Source of the DNA: Ruminococcoides sp052118065
GTDB lineage: Bacteria; Bacillota; Clostridia; Oscillospirales; Acutalibacteraceae
DNA length: 39,418 nucleotides
Direction of reading: 5' to 3'
Assembly (NCBI GenBank): GCA_052118065.1
Contig: JBQKHY010000022.1
Location: forward strand, 1-39,418
The notes under the pieces: generated by a model
What the model was told of the DNA's origin: nothing
The model's input: only the letters and a program-made list of their open reading frames with translations
The model's database searches: none
Shown here: piece after piece, positions 23,634-31,427 of the stretch
Position numbering within the stretch: the stretch's first letter is position 1
Layout: the number at the start of each line of letters is the position of its first letter
Translations under genes and position numbers: made by a program

Positions 23634-24064
23634 TGAGTAAAAAGTATTTGATTACATTTTATGCCTCTCAAAGTAACCTACAAGAAAAGGATGAAATGAC
23701 TTTTACTGCACCGGGTGAATACTATGAGGAAAACGGCATAAGAATTGTAAAATATAAAGAGTATTCTGAAGATAGTCAGCTTGAGGGTGACTATTCGCTA
23801 AACACCATTAAAATTGTAAATGACAGTAAACTTTCTATTCTTAGGGAAGGTGATCACACAACAAGACTTTTCTTAGAAAAAGACAAGGTACATAACTGTC
23901 ATTACAGAACAAAAATGGGTGACTTAATGTTTAGTGTATTATGTACAAAGCTACACAATAATTTAACAGATAACGGTGGTAAGCTTGATGTTGCTTATAG
24001 CCTTGACTTAAATGGTGAAACTGTCAGCTACAACCGTTTTATTCTTACAGTAAAGGAAAATTGA
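23633..24064 (+). CDS. DUF1934 family protein (YwiB-like)
   Basis: This 143-residue soluble beta-rich protein resembles DUF1934, a lipocalin-like small barrel fold. In Bacillus the member YwiB is encoded directly before argS, and the same order is seen here. The pattern LREGDHTTRLFLEKDKVHNCHYRT and later YSLDLNGETVSYNRF fits the family. No activity is established. Its start overlaps the murI stop by one base and argS follows after one base, so the three genes are one operon. Confidence 0.85.
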   Translation: MSKKYLITFYASQSNLQEKDEMTFTAPGEYYEENGIRIVKYKEYSEDSQLEGDYSLNTIKIVNDSKLSILREGDHTTRLFLEKDKVHNCHYRTKMGDLMFSVLCTKLHNNLTDNGGKLDVAYSLDLNGETVSYNRFILTVKEN

Positions 24065-24065
24065 T

Positions 24066-25802
24066 ATGTCAAAAACTGCTACACTTGCAAAACAACAAAT
24101 GAAAGATGTTATTACATCTGCTATTAATAAAGCTATACAGAACGGTACATTACCTCAGGGTGATATTCCGGATTTTATTATTGAAAAACCTGCCGATAAG
24201 TCTAACGGTGACTTAGCAACAAACTGTGCATTGGTTTCAGCAAAAACTTTTAGAATGCCTCCATTCAAGATTGCTCAAGCTATTACAGAAAATATTGATT
24301 TAGAGGGTACTCTGTTTACAAAGTTTGAAACTGCAGGTCCTGGATTTATTAACTTCTTCCTATCACAAAGCTACTATAGCAAAGTTCTAAAGGAAGTTGA
24401 AGAAGAAAAAGAAAACTTTGGTCAGAGTAATTACGGTCAAGGTGAAAAGGTAATGGTAGAATTTGTTTCTGCTAACCCTACAGGTCCTATGCATATGGGT
24501 AATGCAAGAGGTGGTGCTTTAGGTGATTGCCTAGCATCTGTTCTTGATAAAGCCGGTTACAATGTATGGAGAGAATTCTATGTAAATGATGCCGGTAACC
24601 AGATTGAAAAGTTTGCTTGTTCTTTGGAAGCTAGATACCTACAGATTTATGATGAAACAGTACCATTTCCTGAGGACGGTTATCAAGGTGGAGATATTAC
24701 TGACCTTGCTAATCTATACAATGATGAAAACGGTGACAAGCTACTGAATGTTTCATCAGAAGAAAGAAAGAAAGCACTTGTTGACTTTGCACTACCAAGA
24801 AATATTAAGAAAATGCAAAGTGATATGGCAAAATACAAAATCACTTATGATAAGTGGTTCTTTGAAAGTGAACTTCACAATAGTGGTGCAGTTAAGGAAG
24901 TTGTTGACATTCTTACAAAGAAAGGTCTAACATACGAAAAAGAAGGTGCCGTTTGGTATAAGAACAAGGAAGTTGTTACAAAGAAACTTCTAGCAGAAGG
25001 CAAAAAGCAGGATTACATTGACAAGCTTGAACTAAAGGATGATGTTCTAATTCGTCAAAACGGTAACCCAACATACTTTACTGCTGATATTGCTTACCAC
25101 AAAAATAAGTTTGACCGAGGTTTTACAACTCTTATTGATGTATGGGGTGCTGACCACCATGGTCATGTTATGAGAATGAAGGGTGCTATGGACGCTATCG
25201 GTTATGATGGTGACAAGCTAAATGTTCTTTTAATGCAACTTGTTAAACTGGTTCGTAACGGTGAACTTGTAAAGATGAGTAAGAGAACCGGTAAGGCTAT
25301 CCAACTTGCCGACCTACTTGAAGAAGTACCTGTTGACTCAGCTAGATTTTTATTTAACACAAGAGAGGCTAATAGCCAAATGGACTTTGACCTTGACCTT
25401 GCAGTTAAAGAAGATAACCAAAACCCTGTTTATTATGTTCAGTATGCTCATGCCAGAATTTGCTCAATTCTAAAGGCTCTTGAAAAGGACGGTATCACAC
25501 CAAAGGATTGTTCAGAAAGTGACCTTGATGTGCTAACTGCTCCTGAAGAAATTGATATTATCAGTCACCTAGCATCATTTGAAGATGAGATTATCTCTGC
25601 TGCTAAGGACTATGACCCAACAAAGATTACTCGCTATGTTACAACTCTTGCAACATTGTTCCATAAGTTCTACAATGCTTGTAGAGTTAAGGGTGATGAC
25701 GAAAAGTTAACTCAGGCAAGACTTGCTCTTTGTGTTGCAGTTAAGACTGTTATTAAGAATGTCCTAACAATGTTCAACATTTCTTGTCCGGACTCAATGT
25801 AA
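24066..25802 (+). CDS. argS: Arginyl-tRNA synthetase
   Basis: This class I synthetase charges tRNA-Arg. The 578-residue length is normal. The HIGH-type motif is HMGN in FVSANPTGPMHMGNARGG, the KMSK motif is KMSKRTGK, and the C-terminal anticodon-binding domain ends FYNACRV...MFNISCPDSM. The typical SNGDLATNCAL N-terminal domain is present. The operon also holds murI and DUF1934, and a tRNA-Arg gene is at 1070 in the same window. Confidence 0.97.
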   Translation: MSKTATLAKQQMKDVITSAINKAIQNGTLPQGDIPDFIIEKPADKSNGDLATNCALVSAKTFRMPPFKIAQAITENIDLEGTLFTKFETAGPGFINFFLSQSYYSKVLKEVEEEKENFGQSNYGQGEKVMVEFVSANPTGPMHMGNARGGALGDCLASVLDKAGYNVWREFYVNDAGNQIEKFACSLEARYLQIYDETVPFPEDGYQGGDITDLANLYNDENGDKLLNVSSEERKKALVDFALPRNIKKMQSDMAKYKITYDKWFFESELHNSGAVKEVVDILTKKGLTYEKEGAVWYKNKEVVTKKLLAEGKKQDYIDKLELKDDVLIRQNGNPTYFTADIAYHKNKFDRGFTTLIDVWGADHHGHVMRMKGAMDAIGYDGDKLNVLLMQLVKLVRNGELVKMSKRTGKAIQLADLLEEVPVDSARFLFNTREANSQMDFDLDLAVKEDNQNPVYYVQYAHARICSILKALEKDGITPKDCSESDLDVLTAPEEIDIISHLASFEDEIISAAKDYDPTKITRYVTTLATLFHKFYNACRVKGDDEKLTQARLALCVAVKTVIKNVLTMFNISCPDSM

Positions 25803-25891
25803 TTTTGATTAACTTAATTTTGTTAAGTTGTTATCCTAAAGATACTAAAATTTAGAAGATTTAATTTTTGAAAAATTATATTATTCGTAAT

Positions 25892-25921
25892 AAAGCAGAC
25901 TCGAAAAAGAGTCTGCTTTTT
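25892..25921. terminator. Terminator after argS
   Basis: AAAGCAGACTC (25892-25902) pairs with GAGTCTGCTTT (25909-25919) around GAAAAA and continues into TTTT. About 90 nt of AT-rich spacer, including a weak TTAACTTAA-type hairpin, separates it from the argS stop. Confidence 0.85.
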
Positions 25922-25983
25922 GCCTTTTGTACAATCAAATAGTATTCTGATTATTTTGAGATTTCATAAATTATTTTTTAAAT

Positions 25984-26061
25984 TTAGCACAATCAAAATT
26001 TAAAAACCTTAATTTATCATTCTCACCTTTACCAACAGACAAAATTGAAAAAACTAATTAA
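25984..26061 (-). repeat. AT-rich interspersed repeat, copy B
   Basis: The reverse complement of 26038-26061 matches 38964-38987 exactly over 24 nt (29 nt with one mismatch). The part at 25984-26018 (TTAGCACAATCAAAATT...AATTTATC) resembles 134-165. Copy B thus carries both halves of the repeat family. It is non-coding and sits directly before the operator cluster. Confidence 0.6.
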
Positions 26062-26091
26062 ATGAATAAGAAAAAACAAAATGCACAAGTG

Positions 26092-26107
26092 GTTAGTGTA
26101 TGCTAAC
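26092..26107. promoter_or_regulatory. Palindromic operator, site 1
   Basis: GTTAGT-GTAT-GCTAAC is a 16-bp palindrome with one mismatch, about 50 nt upstream of the -35 of the promoter at 26157. It shares its half-sites with sites 2 and 3. Confidence 0.55.
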
Positions 26108-26156
26108 TGTATTGTTTGTATAAACTTACAAAAAGAAAAATATAATCAAATTTTTG

Positions 26157-26185
26157 TTGACATAGTGGGAAGTATAGAGTAATAT
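26157..26185 (+). promoter_or_regulatory. Promoter ahead of the candidate RNA
   Basis: TTGACA (26157-26162), 17-nt spacer and TAATAT (26180-26185). The predicted start point falls at about 26191, directly on operator site 2. A repressor bound there would block initiation. Confidence 0.7.
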
Positions 26186-26192
26186 ATAGTTG

Positions 26193-26212
26193 TAGTTAGC
26201 GAAAGCTAACTA
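26193..26212. promoter_or_regulatory. Palindromic operator, site 2, at the transcription start
   Basis: TAGTTAGC-GAAA-GCTAACTA is a perfect 8-bp inverted repeat with a 4-nt centre. As DNA it matches sites 1 and 3 (GTTAGC-N4-GCTAAC). As RNA it would form a GAAA-capped 5' hairpin. Confidence 0.65.
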
Positions 26213-26465
26213 AATACAGAAACATTATTACATTATGTTTTTACTTTGTTGTCACAACAAACCCATGTGAACTCTATTTATTTTTTGGTATATACTTCTT
26301 GCTGAAAATGTGACAACAAAACTAACTTCGCCGAATAATTAAAATGCCAATTAATTGTTCAGCAAACTCTTTTCTCCTTAAAGGAACAGTTCCGCATACA
26401 GCTGTTCCTCAGTTTAGAGGTGCTATGGGAAACCATAGCCCTCTAAATGATGATTTTGTTTTTTT

Positions 26466-26495
26466 AGTTTTTCTTATGAAAAACTTTTATTTTTA
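26466..26495 (+). terminator. AT-rich terminator candidate ending the RNA
   Basis: AGTTTTTC-TTAT-GAAAAACT (26466-26485 region) forms an 8-bp stem followed by TTTATTTTTAC. It lies just before operator site 3. The stem is weak, so termination may be partial. Confidence 0.5.
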
Positions 26496-26496
26496 C

Positions 26497-26524
26497 TTTA
26501 TAGTTAGCAAATGCTAACTATAAA
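26497..26524. promoter_or_regulatory. Palindromic operator, site 3, before the DUF3793-flavodoxin operon
   Basis: TTTATAGTTAGCA-AA-TGCTAACTATAAA has 13-bp perfect arms and contains the GTTAGC-AAAT-GCTAAC core. It lies 27 nt before the gene start, and TATAGT and TATAAA within it could serve as -10 elements. The core resembles DtxR/IdeR-type metal-repressor sites (TTAGGTTAGxCTAACCTAA), which is an analogy only. Confidence 0.6.
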
Positions 26525-26550
26525 ATTTCCTTAATAAAGGAATGATAAAT

Positions 26551-27102
26551 ATGTCAGAGGATTTATTAGTCAAGCATTGCTCACCAACATTAGCCGGACT
26601 AAAAACAGGCAACCTTTTTAACTGCTCTTGCAGTAGTGAAAAGGAAGCTGTGAATTTTGTAAATACATACAACAAGATACTTTCTAAAAAAGGAATAAAA
26701 CTTATTCTGCTGAACTATTCTAACAACAGAGCATTGCTATACTTGTATCGCAAAAATAAGTTAAAAAGTGACTTATCAACTCCTTATGCTGAGTTTTTGC
26801 TTAGAATGCAAGGGTACAACAGTATTGATGTAGAAAGTTGTATTGCTCAGTTAAAGAGAAGAGTAAAAACTTCTAGAGAATTTCCCCACGAAATCGGACT
26901 TTTCCTCGGTTATCCCCCTGAGGATGTTTACGGTTTTATTTGCAACAAGGGTACTTGTTCAAAGTGTACAGGTTGTTGGAAAGTTTATGGCGATGAGAAA
27001 GAAGCCTTGAAAAAATTTGCAAAATTTAAGAAATGCTCTCGTATTTATTACTTAAAATGGAAACAAGGTTTTTCACTTGAAAAACTAACTGTTTCAGCTT
27101 AG
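26551..27102 (+). CDS. DUF3793 family protein
   Basis: This 183-residue cysteine-rich protein begins MSEDLLVKHCSPTLAGLKT and contains HEIGLFLGYPPEDVYGF, the typical DUF3793 segments. Cysteines 10, 25, 27, 97, 131, 136, 139 and 142 include a CxxxxCxxCxxC cluster that could bind metal or an Fe-S centre. DUF3793 genes are often next to flavodoxin or iron-transport genes in anaerobes, as here. An ATG at 26542 touches the AAAGGA ribosome binding site, so the ATG at 26551 (9 nt away) is preferred. The function is unknown. Operator site 3 suggests metal control. Confidence 0.85.
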   Translation: MSEDLLVKHCSPTLAGLKTGNLFNCSCSSEKEAVNFVNTYNKILSKKGIKLILLNYSNNRALLYLYRKNKLKSDLSTPYAEFLLRMQGYNSIDVESCIAQLKRRVKTSREFPHEIGLFLGYPPEDVYGFICNKGTCSKCTGCWKVYGDEKEALKKFAKFKKCSRIYYLKWKQGFSLEKLTVSA

Positions 27103-27118
27103 AAAGGAAGATATATAA

Positions 27119-27541
27119 ATGAGTAAGATTGCAGTTGTATACTGGAGTGGTACAGGTAACACAGAGGCTATGGCTAATGCAGTAGCTGACGGTGTAAGTG
27201 AAAAGGGTGGTAACGCAACACTTTATACTACTGATAGCTTTAACGGTGATATGGTCAATGATTTTGATGCTATTGCTTTTGGTTGTCCTGCAATGGGTGC
27301 TGAAGTTCTTGAAGATGAAGAATTTGAACCTATGTTCATCGGTTGTGAATCAGCACTAAATGGTAAGAAAATCGCTTTATTCGGCTCATATGGTTGGGGC
27401 GATGGTGAATGGATGCGTAACTGGGAAGAAACTTGTACTTCTGACGGTGCAGTTCTTGCAACAGAAAGTGTAATTTGTAATGATGCACCTGATGATGATG
27501 CTATTGCAAATTGTAAAGCACTTGGTGCATCACTGGTTTAA
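27119..27541 (+). CDS. Flavodoxin
   Basis: This 140-residue short-chain flavodoxin is an FMN electron carrier that replaces ferredoxin when iron is scarce. The phosphate-binding loop SGTGNTE (residues 10-16) and the FMN-contact regions GCPAMGAE and GSYGWGDGEWMRNWEE are clear. It lies 16 nt after the DUF3793 gene, so they form one operon behind the GTTAGC palindromes. This fits induction by iron limitation, which is inference from function and site. Confidence 0.95.
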   Translation: MSKIAVVYWSGTGNTEAMANAVADGVSEKGGNATLYTTDSFNGDMVNDFDAIAFGCPAMGAEVLEDEEFEPMFIGCESALNGKKIALFGSYGWGDGEWMRNWEETCTSDGAVLATESVICNDAPDDDAIANCKALGASLV

Positions 27542-27586
27542 TATAAAAAATAATCTACAAAAATACCTTAAAATTATACCTTCTTT

Positions 27587-27617
27587 GGCTATCCTTTACG
27601 GATAGCCTATTTCCTTT
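27587..27617 (+). terminator. Possible terminator after flavodoxin
   Basis: GGCTATCC (27587-27594) pairs with GGATAGCC (27600-27607), 8 bp, followed by TATTTCCTTTTG. The T-run is interrupted, so the strength is moderate. Confidence 0.6.
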
Positions 27618-27674
27618 TGTGAAAGGTGTTGATTTTCTCTTAAACTGTCTGTAAAATATTCTTAGGTGAAAAAT

Positions 27675-28721
27675 ATGAGTACAGTTAATTTGGTTGAAAA
27701 ATTATATACAGAACACAACTTAACAGATAGCGAACTGAAAGAAATTCTTTTAACTACCGATAGTGAAGTTGATGAAACTTTGCAAAAGTATGCACAAAAA
27801 GTTAGGGATAAAGTTTTTGGAAAAAATGTGTATATCAGAGGGTTAATTGAGGTCAGTAACTACTGTAAGAATGATTGTTATTACTGTGGAATCAGAAGAA
27901 GTAATAAAAATATTTGCAGATACAGACTGACAAAAGAACAGATAATTGATTGTTGCAAAAAAGGTTATAAGCTAGGCTTTAGGACTTTTGTTTTGCAAGG
28001 TGGGGAAGATTTTTACTATTCCGATGATGACATTTGCAGTATTGTAAGTGAAATAAAAAGTAACTTTACCGATTGTGCAGTAACCCTTTCTATTGGTGAA
28101 AGGAGTTATGAAAGTTACAAAAAATATTATGACGCCGGTGCAGACAGGTTTTTACTTAGGGAAGAAACTTCAAACCCATCACACTATAGAAAACTTCATC
28201 CACAAGAAATGAGTTTAGAAAATAGAATACAGTGTTTGTATAATTTGAAAGAAATCGGCTATCAGGTAGGTTGTGGGATTATGATAGGCTCACCTTATCA
28301 AACTGTTGATGATATTATTCTTGACCTTAGATTTTTTCAGAAATTTATGCCACATATGATTGGTATAGGTCCATTTGTACCACATAAAGATACCCATTTT
28401 AGGGATAAACCTATCGGTGACTTAAAGTTGACTTTGAGAACTTTAGGGATTATCAGATTAATGATTAATGATGTGTTACTTCCATCAACAACGGCACTTA
28501 GTACCATTGACCCTAAAGGTAGAATTCTTGGAATTTTGTATGGTGGAAATGTTGTAATGCCAAATTTATCTCCACAATTTGCAAAGGAAAATTACACTTT
28601 ATATGATGGTAAATTAAGTACAGGTAAAGAATCGGGAGAGATGGTTAAGGAACTTGAAAAATCTTTGAAAAATTTTGGTTACAGTATTGAAATCTCTAGA
28701 GGTGACACTCCCAGAAAATAG
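27675..28721 (+). CDS. hydE: [FeFe]-hydrogenase H-cluster maturase HydE
   Basis: This radical SAM enzyme takes part in building the diiron subcluster of [FeFe]-hydrogenase. The 348-residue product carries the C64-x3-C68-x2-C71 motif (CKNDCYYCGIR) that binds the [4Fe-4S] cluster. It also has FVLQGGED, SIGERSYE, and the GIGPFVPHKDTHF and STTALSTIDP segments of HydE. The close relatives BioB and PylB differ in these parts. A GTG at 27666 is in frame, but the ATG at 27675 sits 6 nt after AGGTG and is preferred. No hydF, hydG or hydrogenase gene is nearby. Confidence 0.9.
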   Translation: MSTVNLVEKLYTEHNLTDSELKEILLTTDSEVDETLQKYAQKVRDKVFGKNVYIRGLIEVSNYCKNDCYYCGIRRSNKNICRYRLTKEQIIDCCKKGYKLGFRTFVLQGGEDFYYSDDDICSIVSEIKSNFTDCAVTLSIGERSYESYKKYYDAGADRFLLREETSNPSHYRKLHPQEMSLENRIQCLYNLKEIGYQVGCGIMIGSPYQTVDDIILDLRFFQKFMPHMIGIGPFVPHKDTHFRDKPIGDLKLTLRTLGIIRLMINDVLLPSTTALSTIDPKGRILGILYGGNVVMPNLSPQFAKENYTLYDGKLSTGKESGEMVKELEKSLKNFGYSIEISRGDTPRK

Positions 28722-28736
28722 AATAATAAAATGTAT

Positions 28737-28762
28737 AAAAATCCCATTGTAATGGGATTTTT
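28737..28762 (+). terminator. Terminator after hydE
   Basis: AAAAATCCCAT pairs with ATGGGATTTTT around TGTA (11 bp), with a T-run. Confidence 0.8.
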
Positions 28763-29048
28763 GCCTTTTAAATAGTTTATTTTATATAATGAATTCATTT
28801 ACTTGACGAAAATATAAAAATATATTATTATTGTATATGTTATATTGCACAAAAATTGAAGAATTTGTTATGTATAAAATCAATAGCAAAAATGAAATTT
28901 TTGTAATATAATATAGTTAAGGTTAATAAAAATGAGAAAGAAAAGTATAATAGGTTCAATACAATTTGATAATTTATGACATAACCTAAATGTTAAAATA
29001 AATATTGTACGGCTTTTTCCGTTTAGAAATTAATGTACTGGAGGAATT
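28763..29048 (+). other. AT-rich glg upstream region
   Basis: This is a 286-nt non-coding stretch. Besides the promoter at 28803 it holds a second promoter-like pair, TTAATA (28923-28928) and TATAAT (28946-28951) with 17 nt between. It also holds a small CAAAAAT-GAA-ATTTTTG hairpin near 28892. No larger structure is evident. Confidence 0.5.
28803..28831 (+). promoter_or_regulatory. Promoter of glgC-glgD-glgA
   Basis: TTGACG (28803-28808), 17-nt spacer and TATTAT (28826-28831). The leader to glgC would be about 210 nt. Confidence 0.6.
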
Positions 29049-30251
29049 ATGATGTTACCAAAGAAAGAAGTAGTAGCTATGCTTCTTGCCGGTGGACAAG
29101 GCTCTCGTCTTGGTGTACTAACTAAGAAGATTGCTAAACCTGCCGTTCCTTTCGGAGGAAAATACAGAATCATTGATTTCCCATTGTCCAACTGTGCAAA
29201 TTCAGGTATTGAGGCTGTTGGTGTTTTGACACAGTATCAGCCACTTGTACTTAACGAATATATCGGCAATGGTCAACCATGGGAACTTGATGGTATGAAT
29301 TCTGGGGTTACTTGCCTTAGCCCTTATGAATCTAAGAAAGGCTCTGAATGGTATTCTGGTACTGCTAATGCAATTTATCAGAATATTAGCTATATTGATA
29401 GGTATAACCCTGAGTATGTTGTGGTACTTTCCGGTGACCATATTTATAAGATGGATTACGCAGATATGATTAAGTTCCACAAAGAACACGATGCTGCTTG
29501 TACTATTGCAGTTATTGATGTTTCTCTTGAAGAGGCGTCTCGTTTTGGTATCTTAAATACTAACGAAGATGGTTCTATTTATGAATTTGAAGAAAAGCCT
29601 GCTCATCCAAAGAGCACAAATGCCTCAATGGGTATTTATGTATTTAGTTGGAAAGAACTAAGAAAATATTTAATTGAAGATGCTGAAAATGAAAACAGCA
29701 GTAACGACTTTGGTAAGGATGTTCTACCTGCAATGTTAAATGCAGGGGAAAGAATGTTTGCTTATCCATTTGAGGGTTACTGGAAGGATGTAGGTACTGT
29801 TGAGTCACTTTGGGATGCTAATATGGATCTTCTTGACCCTAACCTAAAGTTGGATTTAAGAGATATTTACAGTAAAAACCCTATGTTCCCACCACACTAT
29901 GTATCTGAAACTGCTTCTATCAAGAATTCTAATGTTTCTGATGGTTGTATTGTTGAGGGTGAAGTTGAGAACTCAATCTTATTCCCGGGTGTTAAGATTG
30001 AAAAGGGTGCTAAGGTAGATTATTCTATTATTATGCCTAATACAGTTGTTAAGGCTAATGCTGACATTAAGTATTCTATTGTATCTGAAAACACTGTAAT
30101 CGGTTGTAACGCAGTAATCGGTGGCAACCCTGAAGATGCAGAAGATAAAGATAAATGGGGTATTGCAGTTATCGGTGATGACCTACATATTGGTGACAAT
30201 GTTGTTGTTCCACCCGCAGCTATGATTGGTGAAGATTTGGAGGCAGAATAA
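29049..30251 (+). CDS. glgC: Glucose-1-phosphate adenylyltransferase (catalytic subunit)
   Basis: GlgC makes ADP-glucose from ATP and glucose-1-phosphate, the committed step of glycogen synthesis. The 400-residue protein has LLAGGQGSRLGVLT (nucleotide binding), KPAVPFGGKYRIIDFPLSN, the catalytic region VVLSGDHIYKMDY, EFEEKPAHPKS and a C-terminal beta-helix. Two ATGs (29049, 29052) follow GGAGG; both are possible. It overlaps glgD by one base. Confidence 0.96.
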   Translation: MMLPKKEVVAMLLAGGQGSRLGVLTKKIAKPAVPFGGKYRIIDFPLSNCANSGIEAVGVLTQYQPLVLNEYIGNGQPWELDGMNSGVTCLSPYESKKGSEWYSGTANAIYQNISYIDRYNPEYVVVLSGDHIYKMDYADMIKFHKEHDAACTIAVIDVSLEEASRFGILNTNEDGSIYEFEEKPAHPKSTNASMGIYVFSWKELRKYLIEDAENENSSNDFGKDVLPAMLNAGERMFAYPFEGYWKDVGTVESLWDANMDLLDPNLKLDLRDIYSKNPMFPPHYVSETASIKNSNVSDGCIVEGEVENSILFPGVKIEKGAKVDYSIIMPNTVVKANADIKYSIVSENTVIGCNAVIGGNPEDAEDKDKWGIAVIGDDLHIGDNVVVPPAAMIGEDLEAE

Positions 30252-31366
30252 TGAATAGAAGTAACAATGTTCTTGGTCTTATTTTCTCAAACACTAATGA
30301 GGGTTGTATTAGTCAGCTAACTAACAAGAGAACTATGGCTAGTGTACCTTTCGGAGGAAAATACAGACTAATTGATTTTCCACTTTCTAATATGAGCAAT
30401 GCCGGTATTAACAATGTTGGTATTGTTGCATCATCACATTACTTTAGCCTTATGGACCATGTAGGTAACGGTAATGCTTGGGATTTATCAAAGAGAAAAA
30501 GTGGACTTACAATTTTACCACCTTTTAGTGGTAAAAGTTTTGATAATGTGCTTGAAACTTTGGATAGCCTTCATGGTTATATTGAACATGGTTCAGAACA
30601 AGAAGTTTTGATTTGTAGCACAAACTTTATTGCAAATATTGATTATCAAAAGATGTATTATCAACACACACAGACAGGTGCTGATATTACATTCTGTTAT
30701 CAGTATCAGGATATTAACAACAATAAGTCTTATCCTATGGTTGCTGAAATTGATGATGATAAGAGAATTAAGAAATTTCAGATTAACCCACCTATTACAG
30801 GTGACTGTAACCTAATTTCCGGTTCTATTTTAATTAAAAAAGACCTGCTAATGTCTATTGTTAAGCAGTGTGTTAGTACAAACAATATTGATTATAGAAA
30901 GTTGTTTCTAAACTTTGACCTGGAAAAATACAAGGTTTGTGGTTATGAACATAAAGGTTTCTTAAAGACAATTTGCTCAATGCAAGATTACTACAGTATT
31001 TCTATGGATTTAATGAATCCGGATGTAAGGGCAGATTTGTTCAACCCTGAAAGACCTATCTACACAAAGGTTAGAGATGACAGACCATCAAGATATGGCT
31101 TTGATTGTTCAGTTAAGGGTAGCTTAATTGCTCAGGGCTGTATTATCAATGGTGAAGTTGAAAACTGTATTATCTCAAAGGGTGTTTACATAGGTCAGAA
31201 TACTAAGGTTAAGAACTCTATTATCATGCAGGATAGCGTAATCGGCGATAATGCTACAATCAACAATGTTATTATTGATAAGGATTGTAACATTGCAGAG
31301 GGTGAACAACTAATGGGTGCACCTAACTATCCGGTATATATTGAAAAAGGCTCAGTTATTTCTTAG
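30251..31366 (+). CDS. glgD: Glucose-1-phosphate adenylyltransferase regulatory subunit GlgD
   Basis: This 371-residue paralogue of GlgC keeps VPFGGKYRLIDFPLSNMSNAGI and the C-terminal beta-helix. It lacks the GGxGSRL nucleotide loop (FSNTNEGCISQLTNKRT in its place) and the SGDH catalytic motif (CSTNFIANIDY). In Geobacillus-type systems GlgD forms a complex with GlgC and tunes it. The ATG shares a base with the glgC stop, which favours equal synthesis. Confidence 0.94.
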   Translation: MNRSNNVLGLIFSNTNEGCISQLTNKRTMASVPFGGKYRLIDFPLSNMSNAGINNVGIVASSHYFSLMDHVGNGNAWDLSKRKSGLTILPPFSGKSFDNVLETLDSLHGYIEHGSEQEVLICSTNFIANIDYQKMYYQHTQTGADITFCYQYQDINNNKSYPMVAEIDDDKRIKKFQINPPITGDCNLISGSILIKKDLLMSIVKQCVSTNNIDYRKLFLNFDLEKYKVCGYEHKGFLKTICSMQDYYSISMDLMNPDVRADLFNPERPIYTKVRDDRPSRYGFDCSVKGSLIAQGCIINGEVENCIISKGVYIGQNTKVKNSIIMQDSVIGDNATINNVIIDKDCNIAEGEQLMGAPNYPVYIEKGSVIS

Positions 31367-31427
31367 TCTTGTATTTTTCTCAGTATATGTTATACTTATA
31401 ATATAATCTTAATAGGAGGTAATTGAG

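Larger units (their letters stand above)
26191..26495 (+). ncRNA. Candidate structured RNA (about 300 nt)
   Basis: The transcript predicted from the promoter at 26157 is rich in strong helices. A 12-bp perfect long-range pair joins TTTGTTGTCACA (26245-26256) to TGTGACAACAAA (26309-26320). GGAACAG/CTGTTCC (26383-26389 with 26402-26408) is the second. The third is a 15-bp GAAA-capped stem with a single bulge (26413-26447). An AT-rich hairpin with T-tract follows at 26466. No known riboswitch class is recognised. It could be a small RNA or the 5' leader of the DUF3793-flavodoxin operon. The fold is judged by eye only. Confidence 0.5.

Noticed and set aside
26413..26466. PreQ1 or other known riboswitch
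   Set aside because: The AGAGG...CCTCT stem recalls preQ1-type hairpins, but the loop and A-rich tail do not fit, and the neighbouring genes are not queuosine genes.
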